Shown here piece after piece: positions 9,083 to 18,341 of a stretch of 64,000 bases of DNA. The notes under the pieces are model-generated. The model worked only from the letters and a program-made list of their open reading frames with translations. It ran no database searches and had not been told where the DNA came from. Numbering within the stretch: position 1 is the first letter of the stretch; each line of letters begins with the position of its first letter. The position numbers and the translations under genes are program-made. Source of the DNA: CAZGCA01 sp964524145 (lineage in GTDB: Bacteria; Hydrogenedentota; CAZGCA01). Location: positions 30,170-94,169 of the forward strand of contig CAZGCA010000008.1 of NCBI GenBank assembly GCA_964524145.1, given 5' to 3'.

Positions 9083-9111
9083 TTGAGAAGCGTACTGAAG
9101 CAGGTTATACT
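9083..9111 (+). promoter_or_regulatory. Sigma-70-type promoter upstream of the DUF4838 gene
   Basis: TTGAGA at 9083 and TATACT at 9106 are separated by 17 bp. The promoter lies inside the 393-bp gap between the divergent genes, 160 bp before the chosen ATG. It rules against the longer reading frame that begins at 9007. Nothing else was recognised in 8878-9270. Confidence 0.5.
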
Positions 9112-9270
9112 GGTTCTGCAGACACGAGGTCGAACATTGTGTTTGGATTGCAGGAAGATGGAAGTGTGCTTTATGAGTGCTTGTCTGGTGGGGAGAACGC
9201 GGCGCGTTCGATCACCGTCTTTTCCTCCATACGGCACGCTGACAATGGCCCGAATGGGGAGGTTTCTGCT

Positions 9271-11808
9271 ATGAGACGTGGATTGGGTGTGTGTGGGTTG
9301 GCGACGTTGGTGGTGTGTGCGGGTTGCGCCATGGTGCCGAGGGTTTTGCGGCCGAAAGAGTATCTGGACTCTTCGCACATGCAGGGATGGGATATTGTCG
9401 TGGACGCTACCGCAATTCCGTCCGAGAAGTATGCCGCCGAGGAGCTCAAGCGGCTCTTCGGGCAGGCGACGGGGATAGATCTTCCCATTCTGAACGATGC
9501 AGACACAGCAGCGGGCCACGTTTACATCGGGCCGGGCCGGGCATTTGAGAAGAGCGGGTTCGGCTTCGACACGAACGCGATGGGCGAGGAAGAGCTGCGG
9601 TTCATCGTCGAGAAGGACCGGGTGGTTATCGCCGGCGGCCGGCCGCGCGGCACGTTGTACGGTGTATACCAGTTTCTCGAAGATTGTGTGGGCGTGCGGT
9701 TCCTCGCACCCGACCACACGCACGTGCCCGATGCTGCCGGGCTGAAGATCCCCTGCACGGACTTCGCCTACAATCCGCCGTTCTCCTTCCGGTGGAGCTA
9801 TTACCGGCAGAACGCCGAGAACCCCGAGTTCGCGGCACGGCTGCGCGTCAACACCGTGACGCCCGACGAGAAGCTCGGCGGCAAGACCCGGCAGAACCTG
9901 ATTAACCACTCGCTGTACCGGCTGCTGCCTGTGGAGAAATACGGCGAGACACATCCGGAATACTTCGCTCTCGTGAACGGCGAACGCAAGCTCGACGTCG
10001 GCGGTGGTGGACCCGAGCCCTGCGTGACACACCCGGATATCATCGATATCGTCGCCGATGCCGTCATCAAAGAGCTCGATGCTAACCCTACCCTCAAGAA
10101 TATCAGCGTTAGCCAGAACGATAACGCCGAATACTGCCGATGTCCGCGCTGCGAGGAGGTGAACGAGCGCGAGGGAACGCCTATGGGGTCGCACCTCGCG
10201 TTTGTAAACGCCGTCGCCGAGCGTGTCGAGAAGAAACACCCGGACGTTAAGATAGGGACGCTCGCTTACTGGTACACGCGACAGGCTCCCAAAACCATTG
10301 TCCCGCGCCACAACGTCCAGATTCAACTATGCAGCATCGAGTGTTGTACGCTCCATCCGATCGACGATCCGAAATGCCGCAAGAACGTCAAGTTCTGCCG
10401 CGACATGGACGAATGGGGCAAAATATGCGACGACATCTGGGTCTGGAACTACAACACCAACTTCTCGCGATACGACCTGCCGTTCCCCAACCTGCGAAGC
10501 ATCGCGCCCAACGTCAAATACTTCCTGCGCAACAACGTCAAGGGCGTCTTCATGCAGGCCAACGGCAACGGGAACGCAGGCGAGATGTGCGATTTGAGAA
10601 ACTACATCATATCGCGTGTTATTTGGAATCCCGCCCTTGACGGTACCGAGGTGTGCGAGGAGTTTGTCCGGCTGCACTACGGGAACGCCGCCGAGACTAT
10701 CCTCGAGTATATCAACTTCCTGCACGACAACGCGGAACGCTTACGTGTTCACCCGAACTGTTTCCCCTCGCCACGAATGGTGGGGCTGAGGCCGGAGACG
10801 GCACGGAAGGCGTTCGAGTACTTCGAGAAAGCGCTCGCGCAAACCGAGAACGAGACGGTTCGCGCAAGGGTCGAGAAGGCCTCAATTTGCGCGTACAAGG
10901 CGATGATCGAGGCCGGAGGGAAGATCGAATACCGTGACGGGATGCTCAAAGCAGACCTCCCGCCGAACTACGACGGCCTGATCGACCGCTATATCGCGTT
11001 GTGCAAGAAGCACAACATGACTTACGCCGCCGAGAGCATGGCCGCCGAAGAGTATTTCAACATCATCAGGAACACCGGCGCGGGCGCCCCTGCCGTACGG
11101 CTCGAAAATGATGTGTGGCAAATGATTGTTGTGCCGAGGGCAAACGGCAAGACAGTCGAGCTCGTTCACAAACCGACCGGACGAAACCTGTTGAGAGCAC
11201 TTGAATCAACTAGCTACAGCTTGTATCTGGCTCGTGGCACGTTCGAGGAGGAAGGTGTGCTCGGCTACAACCATCAATCGCCCCTTGAGTTTGCTGCCGA
11301 ATCCGACGGGACTTCCGTGACGCTCACCAAGACCTTGCCCGACGGATCCACAATCGTGCGCACCATCGCCTTGAAGCAAAGCGCTCCCGAGAAGATCTTC
11401 TGCGAAACCACGATCACGCATGGCGCGGCAGAGCCGAAAGAGTACCAGATCAAAGTCCATCCCGAGTTCCATACAGTGAGCCGGACGGATCGAACCGACG
11501 TCCTCGCCGGCTACGTTCTCGACGACCGATGGACGAAGTTCAACGACGAGTGGGACCTCTACCGAGGACCCAAAGCCGACCTGCTGAAGACAGCCAAAGG
11601 CGGCGCGCTCGCGTTCTTCAACCATAACGCCGGGTTCGGCATCGTCGAAACCTATCACCCCGACCAGGTGGACGAGCCGCGGTTCTGGTGGAACCCCGAC
11701 TGGAGCCAGATCAATCTCGAACTCTTCACTCGCAAAACCACTCTCGGCAAAGGCGAATCGTTCTCGTTCCAATACCAGTTCGAGCTCCTGACCGAACCGC
11801 CACAATAA
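9271..11808 (+). CDS. DUF4838 lipoprotein with alpha-glucuronidase-like N-terminal domain
   Basis: The ATG at 9271 is chosen because GGGGAGG lies 8 bases upstream and a lipoprotein signal follows (VVCAGC, Cys about residue 19). The upstream in-frame extension crosses a promoter and looks non-coding. The 845-residue product has an N-terminal domain like that of GH67 glucuronidases (about 35-150, with AAEELKRLFGQATG and GTLYGVYQFLED). A DUF4838 barrel follows (about 180-480, with SQNDNAEYCRCPRCE). The C-terminus is beta-rich. Proteins of this kind are common in polysaccharide-degrading PVC and Bacteroidetes bacteria and are thought to be glycosidases, but the substrate is unknown. It stands alone, divergent from the GH130 fusion. 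Confidence 0.8.
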   Translation: MRRGLGVCGLATLVVCAGCAMVPRVLRPKEYLDSSHMQGWDIVVDATAIPSEKYAAEELKRLFGQATGIDLPILNDADTAAGHVYIGPGRAFEKSGFGFDTNAMGEEELRFIVEKDRVVIAGGRPRGTLYGVYQFLEDCVGVRFLAPDHTHVPDAAGLKIPCTDFAYNPPFSFRWSYYRQNAENPEFAARLRVNTVTPDEKLGGKTRQNLINHSLYRLLPVEKYGETHPEYFALVNGERKLDVGGGGPEPCVTHPDIIDIVADAVIKELDANPTLKNISVSQNDNAEYCRCPRCEEVNEREGTPMGSHLAFVNAVAERVEKKHPDVKIGTLAYWYTRQAPKTIVPRHNVQIQLCSIECCTLHPIDDPKCRKNVKFCRDMDEWGKICDDIWVWNYNTNFSRYDLPFPNLRSIAPNVKYFLRNNVKGVFMQANGNGNAGEMCDLRNYIISRVIWNPALDGTEVCEEFVRLHYGNAAETILEYINFLHDNAERLRVHPNCFPSPRMVGLRPETARKAFEYFEKALAQTENETVRARVEKASICAYKAMIEAGGKIEYRDGMLKADLPPNYDGLIDRYIALCKKHNMTYAAESMAAEEYFNIIRNTGAGAPAVRLENDVWQMIVVPRANGKTVELVHKPTGRNLLRALESTSYSLYLARGTFEEEGVLGYNHQSPLEFAAESDGTSVTLTKTLPDGSTIVRTIALKQSAPEKIFCETTITHGAAEPKEYQIKVHPEFHTVSRTDRTDVLAGYVLDDRWTKFNDEWDLYRGPKADLLKTAKGGALAFFNHNAGFGIVETYHPDQVDEPRFWWNPDWSQINLELFTRKTTLGKGESFSFQYQFELLTEPPQ

Positions 11809-11977
11809 GCGTTCCAGGAACGATCGGTTAAGGATGGATACCGTGTTCGGGCACATGACAGGCGGCGCAGCACCGCTTCGTAAGAGCGCACACAGACCGC
11901 ACGCTCTCAACGCGTCCTGCGCGTCGTTACATTACCCGGAATGAATCAACATCACGTAAAGGGCGGTAACCACACAG

Positions 11978-12007
11978 TTGACATACTACTCAGCCTCGAA
12001 ACATAAT
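11978..12007 (+). promoter_or_regulatory. Sigma-70-type promoter upstream of the Rph-like gene
   Basis: TTGACA at 11978 and CATAAT at 12002 are separated by 18 bp, about 70 bp before the downstream start codon. This is a match by eye; no other element was recognised in 11809-12069. Confidence 0.5.
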
Positions 12008-12075
12008 GCAGTCAACGGACGGTTTAATCGTACGCCGTTTTCTCGCGCTACGGCGGGATTGCGAGGCTTTTGCGA

Positions 12076-14412
12076 ATGATCCTCGATCTGAAAACCACAA
12101 GTCGTCGAGCCAAAATCGGAGCGAAGGCCAAGAGGCTTCGTTTCCTGCAGAATTCCGGCTACCCGGTACCGGCGACGTTCGTGGTTCCCTGGGACTGCCA
12201 TACGGAGTTCCTCGATAACGGTCCCACAGTGGTCGAACGTCTGCGGCATCATATCGAAGAACTGCAGGGTGCCGGTTGCACCTATGCTGTCCGATCATCA
12301 GCCAACGTCGAAGACAGCGTCAGACATTCGTTCGCAGGCCAGTTTGCTACGCTCCTGGATGTGAGCGGTTCCGACAACCTCGTGCAAGCCATTCAAGAAA
12401 TCTGGCGTTCCGCTTGGACGCCGTCTGTTCGAGCGTATGCAGACAAGCTTGGCATACGTGTTGATGACCTGAAGATGGCGGTCATCATTCAAGAGATGGT
12501 CGAGCCGATGTTCTCCGGCGTTTCTTTCAGCAAGAACCCGGTGACCGGCATGGATGAGGTTGTCGTTGAGGCGGTGGCCGGGATCGGAACCTCCCTTGCT
12601 CAAGATGGTGTGAAACCATGGCGGTGGGTCCACAAATGGGGGAAGTGGATTGAGACGCCGGAGCAGGACCAAATCGAAGAGAAGCTCGTCGACCTTGTCG
12701 CGGACCAAACGAAAGCCATTGGGAAAGCCTTTGGCCGGCCGGTCGATTTGGAGTGGGTCTTTGATGGCACAACCCTCTACTGGGTCCAGTTGCGCCCCAT
12801 TACTGCAATCGAGCAGGCGGTCATCTATTCCAACCGCATCTCACGAGAGGTGCTCCCCGGCATCATCAAACCGTTGGTGTGGTCGGTCAACGTGCCGCTC
12901 GTCAATGGAGCCTGGATCAAGCTCTTCACCGAGCTTATCGGCCCTAACGACCTTCAGCCGGACCAGTTGTCAAAAGCGTTTCACTATCGGGCGTATTTCA
13001 ACATGGGAGCCATTGGCCAAATTCTTGTCGCACTGGGGATGCCTCAGGAAACGCTCGAACTGCTCACCGGCGTCGACGGCGGCGACCAGCGGCCCCGGTT
13101 CAAACCATCGTTACGAACGCTCCGTCATCTTCCGCGTATGGTTTGTTTTCTGGTAAGCAAGCTGCGCTACGGCCGGCACATCGAGCGGCTGTTGCCTGAA
13201 CTGCGGGAGACCTACCAGCGGATCGCCTCGAGATCGTTGGACTCACTGAACGAAAAAGAACTCCTGGCACACATTGACGACCTCTACACGTTCAGCCGGA
13301 AGGCTGCTTACGCTAACATCGTGGGCCCGCTGCTGATGTACGTATACAACCGCATCTTACAGCATAAATTGGCCTGTCTGGGAATCGCGATAGAGCAACT
13401 TGATCTGACTGGCGGTGCTGAGGGATGGCACGAATACGATCCCAACTTCCACCTTGCCGAGCTTCACAGGCGATTCCTCGAGTTGAATCCGGACGTTCAA
13501 GCGGCGATTCGCGCAAGCAGCTACGAAGAGTTCGGTCGGCTTCCGGATATCGACGAGTTCCGAAGCCTGGTGTCGGCATTCATCGCACACTTTGGCCACC
13601 TGAGTGACAGCGGGAATGATTTCTCCCGTGTGCCGTGGCGTGAGCAGCCGGAGTTTGTGTTGAGCATGATCACTGACTTCACTGCACCGGAGACAACCGG
13701 CGAGCAACTTGGGTGGGAACAGATCTCCGTGCGAGGGTTCCGCCGGTGGCGTCTCCGCTTTCTCTACAAACGGGCTAGCCGGTTCCGCCTGTACCGGGAG
13801 GCGATCGGGTTCCACTACACGTTTGGCTATGGCCAGTTTCGCCGCTACTTTCTCGCGCTTGGCAACCGGCTTGCGTGCGTGGGTGTGCTGGAAAATGCCG
13901 CCGACATCTTCTACCTGTACTGGCCGGAAGTACGGAGACTTGTCTCGGAGAGAAACAGCGCAGACTGGGCCAGGGCCCTGGTCTCCGAACGCAGAGAGGC
14001 CATACACGCATGTAAGGACGCGGTGCTCCCGGAGGTGATATACGGCGACCAGCCCCCGCCACTCGACGGTGCAGTGGCTCATGCAACAAAACTGCACGGG
14101 ATCCCGACTTCGAGAGGGTATTACAGAGGTAGTGTGAGAGTGATCCAAAGCGTGCAAGAGTTCGGGCGAATGGAGGAGGGGGCCGTAGCGGTCATTCCCT
14201 ACTCCGACGTGAGCTGGTCTCCGCTTATCGCACGGGCTGGAGCAGTCGTAGCGGAATCGGGCGGTATTCTTTCCCACAGTTCGATCATTGCCCGGGAGTA
14301 CTCCCTTCCCGCGGTGGTATCAGTGAACAACGCCTGCCGCGTGCTGGCCGACGACATGGTGGTCACCGTTGATGGTTTCAAAGGAGAGGTGATCGTGCAT
14401 GATGAAGAGTAA
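12076..14412 (+). CDS. PEP-synthase/rifampin-phosphotransferase-like dikinase
   Basis: The roughly 778-residue protein has the three-part layout of rifampin phosphotransferase and PEP synthase. An N-terminal ATP-binding domain (1-250) carries YAVRSSANVED and FAGQFATLLDV. A long helical middle domain (300-660) is variable. The C-terminus is a swivelling phosphohistidine domain with GGILSHSSIIAREY, whose His (codon 14275-14277) would carry the phosphate. There is no C-terminal PEP-binding barrel, so it is not a true pyruvate phosphate dikinase. Such enzymes move the beta-phosphate of ATP to a small molecule; the acceptor is unknown. The start is ATG 12076 or TTG 12070. It is followed 135 bp later by a PlsY-like gene, possibly one operon. 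Confidence 0.75.
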   Translation: MILDLKTTSRRAKIGAKAKRLRFLQNSGYPVPATFVVPWDCHTEFLDNGPTVVERLRHHIEELQGAGCTYAVRSSANVEDSVRHSFAGQFATLLDVSGSDNLVQAIQEIWRSAWTPSVRAYADKLGIRVDDLKMAVIIQEMVEPMFSGVSFSKNPVTGMDEVVVEAVAGIGTSLAQDGVKPWRWVHKWGKWIETPEQDQIEEKLVDLVADQTKAIGKAFGRPVDLEWVFDGTTLYWVQLRPITAIEQAVIYSNRISREVLPGIIKPLVWSVNVPLVNGAWIKLFTELIGPNDLQPDQLSKAFHYRAYFNMGAIGQILVALGMPQETLELLTGVDGGDQRPRFKPSLRTLRHLPRMVCFLVSKLRYGRHIERLLPELRETYQRIASRSLDSLNEKELLAHIDDLYTFSRKAAYANIVGPLLMYVYNRILQHKLACLGIAIEQLDLTGGAEGWHEYDPNFHLAELHRRFLELNPDVQAAIRASSYEEFGRLPDIDEFRSLVSAFIAHFGHLSDSGNDFSRVPWREQPEFVLSMITDFTAPETTGEQLGWEQISVRGFRRWRLRFLYKRASRFRLYREAIGFHYTFGYGQFRRYFLALGNRLACVGVLENAADIFYLYWPEVRRLVSERNSADWARALVSERREAIHACKDAVLPEVIYGDQPPPLDGAVAHATKLHGIPTSRGYYRGSVRVIQSVQEFGRMEEGAVAVIPYSDVSWSPLIARAGAVVAESGGILSHSSIIAREYSLPAVVSVNNACRVLADDMVVTVDGFKGEVIVHDEE

Positions 14413-14547
14413 GCCCCGCAGAGGGATGCGATCGATGCCGTCCGCAGAGCCGGTCGATTCCGACGCACTCGCGAAACCCAACCAAACGGCACCGGCTGCG
14501 TCTTTCGGGCGTCAGCTCATGCGTCCGTGGTATGGAAAGGATTTGCC

Positions 14548-15273
14548 ATGAACTTATTCGTGACCTTGATTGCAGCGGCCACAGGGTATCTTCTCGGCTC
14601 GATCTCCTTTGCCCGGATCGTCACGAGTCGAGTCGCACCCGGCACGGACATCTCGAAGATTGTCCAGCCACTTCCAGACAGCGACCTCGAGTTCGAGTCG
14701 GACTCCGTAAGCGCCACGGCGGTCCGCATACACATCGGCGCACGCTACGGCTGCCTCACGGGGATTTTGGACATGCTCAAAATAGCGGTCCCGACACTGG
14801 CTTTTCGACTGTGGGACCCCGCAACACCTTATTTCCTCATTGTCGCAGCAATGGGCGTGGTGGGACATGATTGGCCGATCTATACCGGATTCAAAGGGGG
14901 CCGCGGAGAATCGACGATTTACGGTGCTTTGCTCGTCATCGATCCCATCGGAGTCGCCGTCACCACCTTGGCCGGCACAATACTTGGCCTTGTTCTTGGC
15001 AGCTTGCTTGTCCTCCGTTTGGGGGGCATGGTGCTCATGATCCCCTGGTTCTGGTATCGGACGGGAGACTGGGCGCACGTAAGCTACATAGTATTCGTCA
15101 ACGCTGTTTACTGGACTGCAATTTCCAAAGAACTCAGGCAATACTCCCGGCTCCAGAAACAGGGGTTGTCGCTGAGCCAGGAGCAACTGGCGGAACTACT
15201 GGCTATGGGCCAACGACTTGGCAGGTTCATGGATCGCTACAGCCTGCCGGCGCTGTTGAAACGGCGCAAGTGA
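14548..15273 (+). CDS. PlsY-like glycerol-3-phosphate acyltransferase family protein
   Basis: A 241-residue multi-pass membrane protein with PlsY hallmarks: GYLLGSISFARI at the N-terminus and GHDWPIYTGFKGGRG near residues 110-124, equivalent to the conserved PlsY loop. The expected first substrate loop is replaced by a longer acidic stretch (about residues 35-60), so it may be a divergent paralogue rather than the housekeeping enzyme. PlsY transfers acyl from acyl-phosphate to glycerol-3-phosphate. ATG 14548 is preferred to an in-frame GTG at 14527 because AAAGGA lies just upstream. The C-terminal 40 residues are a charged cytoplasmic tail. It follows the Rph-like gene. Confidence 0.75.
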   Translation: MNLFVTLIAAATGYLLGSISFARIVTSRVAPGTDISKIVQPLPDSDLEFESDSVSATAVRIHIGARYGCLTGILDMLKIAVPTLAFRLWDPATPYFLIVAAMGVVGHDWPIYTGFKGGRGESTIYGALLVIDPIGVAVTTLAGTILGLVLGSLLVLRLGGMVLMIPWFWYRTGDWAHVSYIVFVNAVYWTAISKELRQYSRLQKQGLSLSQEQLAELLAMGQRLGRFMDRYSLPALLKRRK

Positions 15274-15344
15274 CGGTCGAGTAATGCAATAATGCTTGAA
15301 TGAGGAAATAGCAGCCGGGTATCCTCCATGGGGAGTTCAGCCTC

Positions 15345-15373
15345 TTGACATTATGCCAATATTTCTGGATAAT
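15345..15373 (+). promoter_or_regulatory. Sigma-70-type promoter of the prepilin-like gene
   Basis: A consensus TTGACA (15345) and a GATAAT (15368) are separated by exactly 17 bp, 90 bp before the ATG at 15463. The region is AT-rich compared with its surroundings, as expected for a promoter. Confidence 0.6.
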
Positions 15374-15462
15374 ATAACCAAGAAAAGGTTGTCTTATCGC
15401 AAGCTTTTCTCAAGGCATATGGGTGTTTGACAGTCGGACCCGAACGAGGAGGAGCGAAGACA

Positions 15463-16527
15463 ATGTTGACCAATGGCTTTTCACGCATCTGGGCGAACCG
15501 TCATTTCGAAACGGGTGACAGACTAAAGGACGATAGACTAACGCGGCGACGAGGATTCACTCTTATTGAACTGCTGGTGGTGATAGCGATCATCGGCATA
15601 CTCGCGGCGATACTTTTACCGGCATTGGCACGGGCGCGGGAGGCGGCGCGAAGGGCGAGTTGCCAGAATAACCTCAAACAGTGGGGGCTTGTCTTCAAGA
15701 TGTACGCAGGCGAATGGAACGGACAGTTTCCACCATGCCAGCTGGCCCAAGTGCCCCTCTACAACTGCGACACCAAGCTGCCCCTGGGGACAACAGCCAC
15801 TACCCCGTTCCTTGCCCCCAAACTGGACACGATCTATCCCGAATACGTGACCGATCCCGCTATAGGCATCTGTCCTTCGAATTCCCAGTTCACTGACAAC
15901 GACATGAGGAACGCAAACGGAGACTGGATTGCGCATCTGGCCTGCGAGAATCCAATCGACCCCGCACAAGCACATATGCGCAAAGGGGTCTCTGTATTGC
16001 GACGCAACTACATGTACTGGGGCTGGTTGATGGACAACATCGACGACGATGCGCCCAACCAGGTACCAGTGGACAACGTTGTGCCCGGGACTACCTTGAG
16101 CGAAACGCTCCCGCCGCAGCTCGCAGGGGTGGCATTTGTGGCACTTATGCGGACCGTAACGGGCATGGACCCGGACTCAGGTTCGCACGATGTCGAATTC
16201 TCGGGGCCTTTCGGTACAGCTTACGCCGGGTATGGCAACGCGGGCGGAAACAGTGTGTACCGGTTGAGAGAGGGTATCGAACGGTTTCTTATAACGGACA
16301 TCAACAATCCGGCGGCTTCTGCCAGAGGACAGAGCGACGTCTGGGTTATGTCCGACAAGGTGAGCATGGAACCAGGTGAATACAACCATGTACCGGGCGG
16401 CGGGAACATTCTCTACATGGATGGCCATGTGGAGTTCGAACGCTACCCGGGCAGGCCGCCGATTACCCGGAGCATGGGAGCGCTCTTTGGGGCCCTTTAC
16501 GAAGTCTTCATTGAGCATTTGGAGTAG
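15463..16527 (+). CDS. Prepilin-like secreted protein (H-X9-DG type)
   Basis: ATG 15463 follows a GAGGAG site; an upstream TTG extension is not needed. After a basic leader of about 30 residues comes the type IV prepilin/pseudopilin cleavage site RRG|FTLIELLVVIAI and a hydrophobic helix ending in LPALARAREAARR. The C-terminal part has the GGGNILYMDGHVEFERYPG motif of the H-X9-DG family. Such proteins are greatly expanded in Planctomycetes, Lentisphaerae and Hydrogenedentota. The signal would be cut by a PilD-type peptidase and the protein left at the membrane or surface. Its role is unknown. No pilus assembly genes are near it; it has its own promoter. Confidence 0.9.
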   Translation: MLTNGFSRIWANRHFETGDRLKDDRLTRRRGFTLIELLVVIAIIGILAAILLPALARAREAARRASCQNNLKQWGLVFKMYAGEWNGQFPPCQLAQVPLYNCDTKLPLGTTATTPFLAPKLDTIYPEYVTDPAIGICPSNSQFTDNDMRNANGDWIAHLACENPIDPAQAHMRKGVSVLRRNYMYWGWLMDNIDDDAPNQVPVDNVVPGTTLSETLPPQLAGVAFVALMRTVTGMDPDSGSHDVEFSGPFGTAYAGYGNAGGNSVYRLREGIERFLITDINNPAASARGQSDVWVMSDKVSMEPGEYNHVPGGGNILYMDGHVEFERYPGRPPITRSMGALFGALYEVFIEHLE

Positions 16528-16738
16528 ACCCACGTTGCCTTGGCACTTCAAACGTCGGGCGTTGATGGCACAGCAGATGCACCTCCACTCGCCGCTCGAT
16601 ACCTCCTCGCTTGGCGAGACGGCACACCATCGCCCGGACGTACTATCGATCGTCTTGGGTCTCGATCTGCTCGTGCATTCAGGAAGCCAATTCCCCGGAC
16701 CACGGCGCCCAGGGTGAAAGTTGGTTGACCCGGTAAAG

Positions 16739-18169
16739 TCACCCGCCAAGCAGAAAACGGCAGACGCGCTTTACCCCGGCAAGGGACAGTGAAGATGGTG
16801 GATACCGGAATTTCGGGTCGACGAGCAGGGATCTTCGCAACACGCTCTTGTAATGGGTGAAGCAGTCGAATCCCGCTTTTCCCCGGTAGGTCCCCATTCC
16901 GCTGGCGCCGACCCCGCCGAAAGGTAGATCCTTTCCCAAGATGTGAGCAACAGTATCGTTGATGCACACGCCGCCCGAAGCCGTCTGCTTGATCACCTGC
17001 TCTTGGGTGCGACGGTCATTTGTAAACAGGTACAGAGCAAGCGGCTTTGGCCGCTTGCGCAACATCGAGAGCGCTTCCTCAATCTCGCTGAACTCAAGAA
17101 CCGGCAGGATCGGGCCAAAGATCTCTTCCTGCATCACCGGCGCGGCAAGATCAACATCGGTCATGATCGCCGGCGATATGAAAAGGTCGTTCTCGTCATG
17201 CTGCCCGCCACAGACAATGCTCCCTTGCGACAGATAACCGACGAGTCGGTCGAAATGCGCGCGGTTTACAATTCGGCCGAAGTCCTTGCTGCTCTGCACT
17301 GACTCGCCGAAAAACCGATGCAGCGTCTGCTCTAACGCTGCAAGCAGCGAGTCTTTGACCTGCCGGTGAGCCAGAACGAAGTCCGGTGCCACACACGTCT
17401 GTCCGGCATTCAAACACTTGCCCCACATGATCCGCCTCGCGGCAGTCTCGACGTTCACGTCGTCGCACACGATACAGGGGCACTTTCCGCCCAGCTCGAG
17501 CGTGACGGGCGTCAGATGTCTCGAGGCCGCTTCCATGACCGCCCGGCCAACCATCGTGCTCCCCGTAAAGAACACGTGGTCGAAACGTTCCCGCAAGACC
17601 GATTCAGCTACACCCCGAGCTCCTTTGACGACTGTCACGTAGTCCGGCGGAAAAGCCTCGCTCACCATTCTCGCAATCGCTTCGGAAGTTCTTGGCGCGA
17701 ACCGCGACGATTTGAGGCACACGCAATTCCCGGCCGCTATCGCACCAACGAGCGGCGAGAAAAGGAGTTGGAACGGATAGTTCCAGGGGCCCATGATCAG
17801 CACCACGCCATACGGCTCCGGGTATATGAAACTCCGGCCCAGCCACGATATCGGCGGAGTACGCCTCCGCTGCACGCGAGCCCACCGGGAGAGGTGACGT
17901 AGTGCATGCGAGATATCCGCCTGCACAAACCCTAGCTCCGATACATAAGCCTCGAGCGGTGGTTTGCGCAGATCGGCGTACAGCGCGTCCAGTAGGTGCT
18001 TTTCGTTGGACTCGATCGCGCGCTGCAGAACCTTAAGCTGTTTGACTCTGAAGGAAAGCGGATAGGTGGCTTGTGTTTCGAAGAAGGAGCGCAGATTCCC
18101 AACCAGCACTGAGTGGTTCGAGGATCCGCTTGTAGCTGTTGCCTGCCCCTGGGCACGGTCGTCGTTCAC
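16739..18169 (-). CDS. Class 3 aldehyde dehydrogenase, likely carotenoid aldehyde oxidising
   Basis: The product (476 residues from GTG 18169) has all ALDH3 landmarks: MGPWNYPFQLL, FFTGSTMVGRAV for NAD(P), LELGGKCPC with the general base Glu, and NAGQTCVAPDF with the catalytic Cys. GTG 18169 is chosen because GGAGGA sits 7 bases upstream and the family normally begins near LRSFFETQAT. The frame remains open up to 18271, but that extension overlaps the divergent promoter. It is divergent from a TPR-crtP-crtQ-crtO operon. In staphyloxanthin synthesis an ALDH oxidises the C30 carotenoid aldehyde to the acid that CrtQ glycosylates, so that role is inferred here. Confidence 0.85.
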   Translation of the reverse strand: MNDDRAQGQATATSGSSNHSVLVGNLRSFFETQATYPLSFRVKQLKVLQRAIESNEKHLLDALYADLRKPPLEAYVSELGFVQADISHALRHLSRWARVQRRRTPPISWLGRSFIYPEPYGVVLIMGPWNYPFQLLFSPLVGAIAAGNCVCLKSSRFAPRTSEAIARMVSEAFPPDYVTVVKGARGVAESVLRERFDHVFFTGSTMVGRAVMEAASRHLTPVTLELGGKCPCIVCDDVNVETAARRIMWGKCLNAGQTCVAPDFVLAHRQVKDSLLAALEQTLHRFFGESVQSSKDFGRIVNRAHFDRLVGYLSQGSIVCGGQHDENDLFISPAIMTDVDLAAPVMQEEIFGPILPVLEFSEIEEALSMLRKRPKPLALYLFTNDRRTQEQVIKQTASGGVCINDTVAHILGKDLPFGGVGASGMGTYRGKAGFDCFTHYKSVLRRSLLVDPKFRYPPSSLSLAGVKRVCRFLLGG

Positions 18170-18264
18170 CTGTCTTCCTCCAACGGTCGCCGGCCCGCCG
18201 TTTGAATGGCGGGCTACCCCGATGGCGCTACCGGGGTCCCAATCAGTTTTCGTTAGTTCAACAG

Positions 18265-18293
18265 TTGACAATCACCTATTCTAGCTCTATACT
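18265..18293 (+). promoter_or_regulatory. Near-consensus sigma-70 promoter of the carotenoid operon
   Basis: TTGACA (18265) and TATACT (18288) are separated by 17 bp. It lies 49 bp before the GTG of the TPR gene, in the short divergent gap with the ALDH gene. Confidence 0.7.
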
Positions 18294-18341
18294 GTGTATT
18301 CATCAAGCGAGAGCGGACCTTCCTCCTGAGGAAATCGGACT

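Noticed and set aside
9007..9270. Upstream extension of the DUF4838 reading frame
   Set aside because: It crosses a likely promoter at 9083-9111 and would bury the lipoprotein signal in the interior.
8944..10326. 460-codon minus-strand frame
   Set aside because: It overlaps the DUF4838 gene, which has family motifs and a ribosome binding site; the minus frame has neither.
18170..18271. 34-codon N-terminal extension of the aldehyde dehydrogenase
   Set aside because: It overlaps the divergent promoter; GTG 18169 has a strong ribosome binding site and fits the family start.
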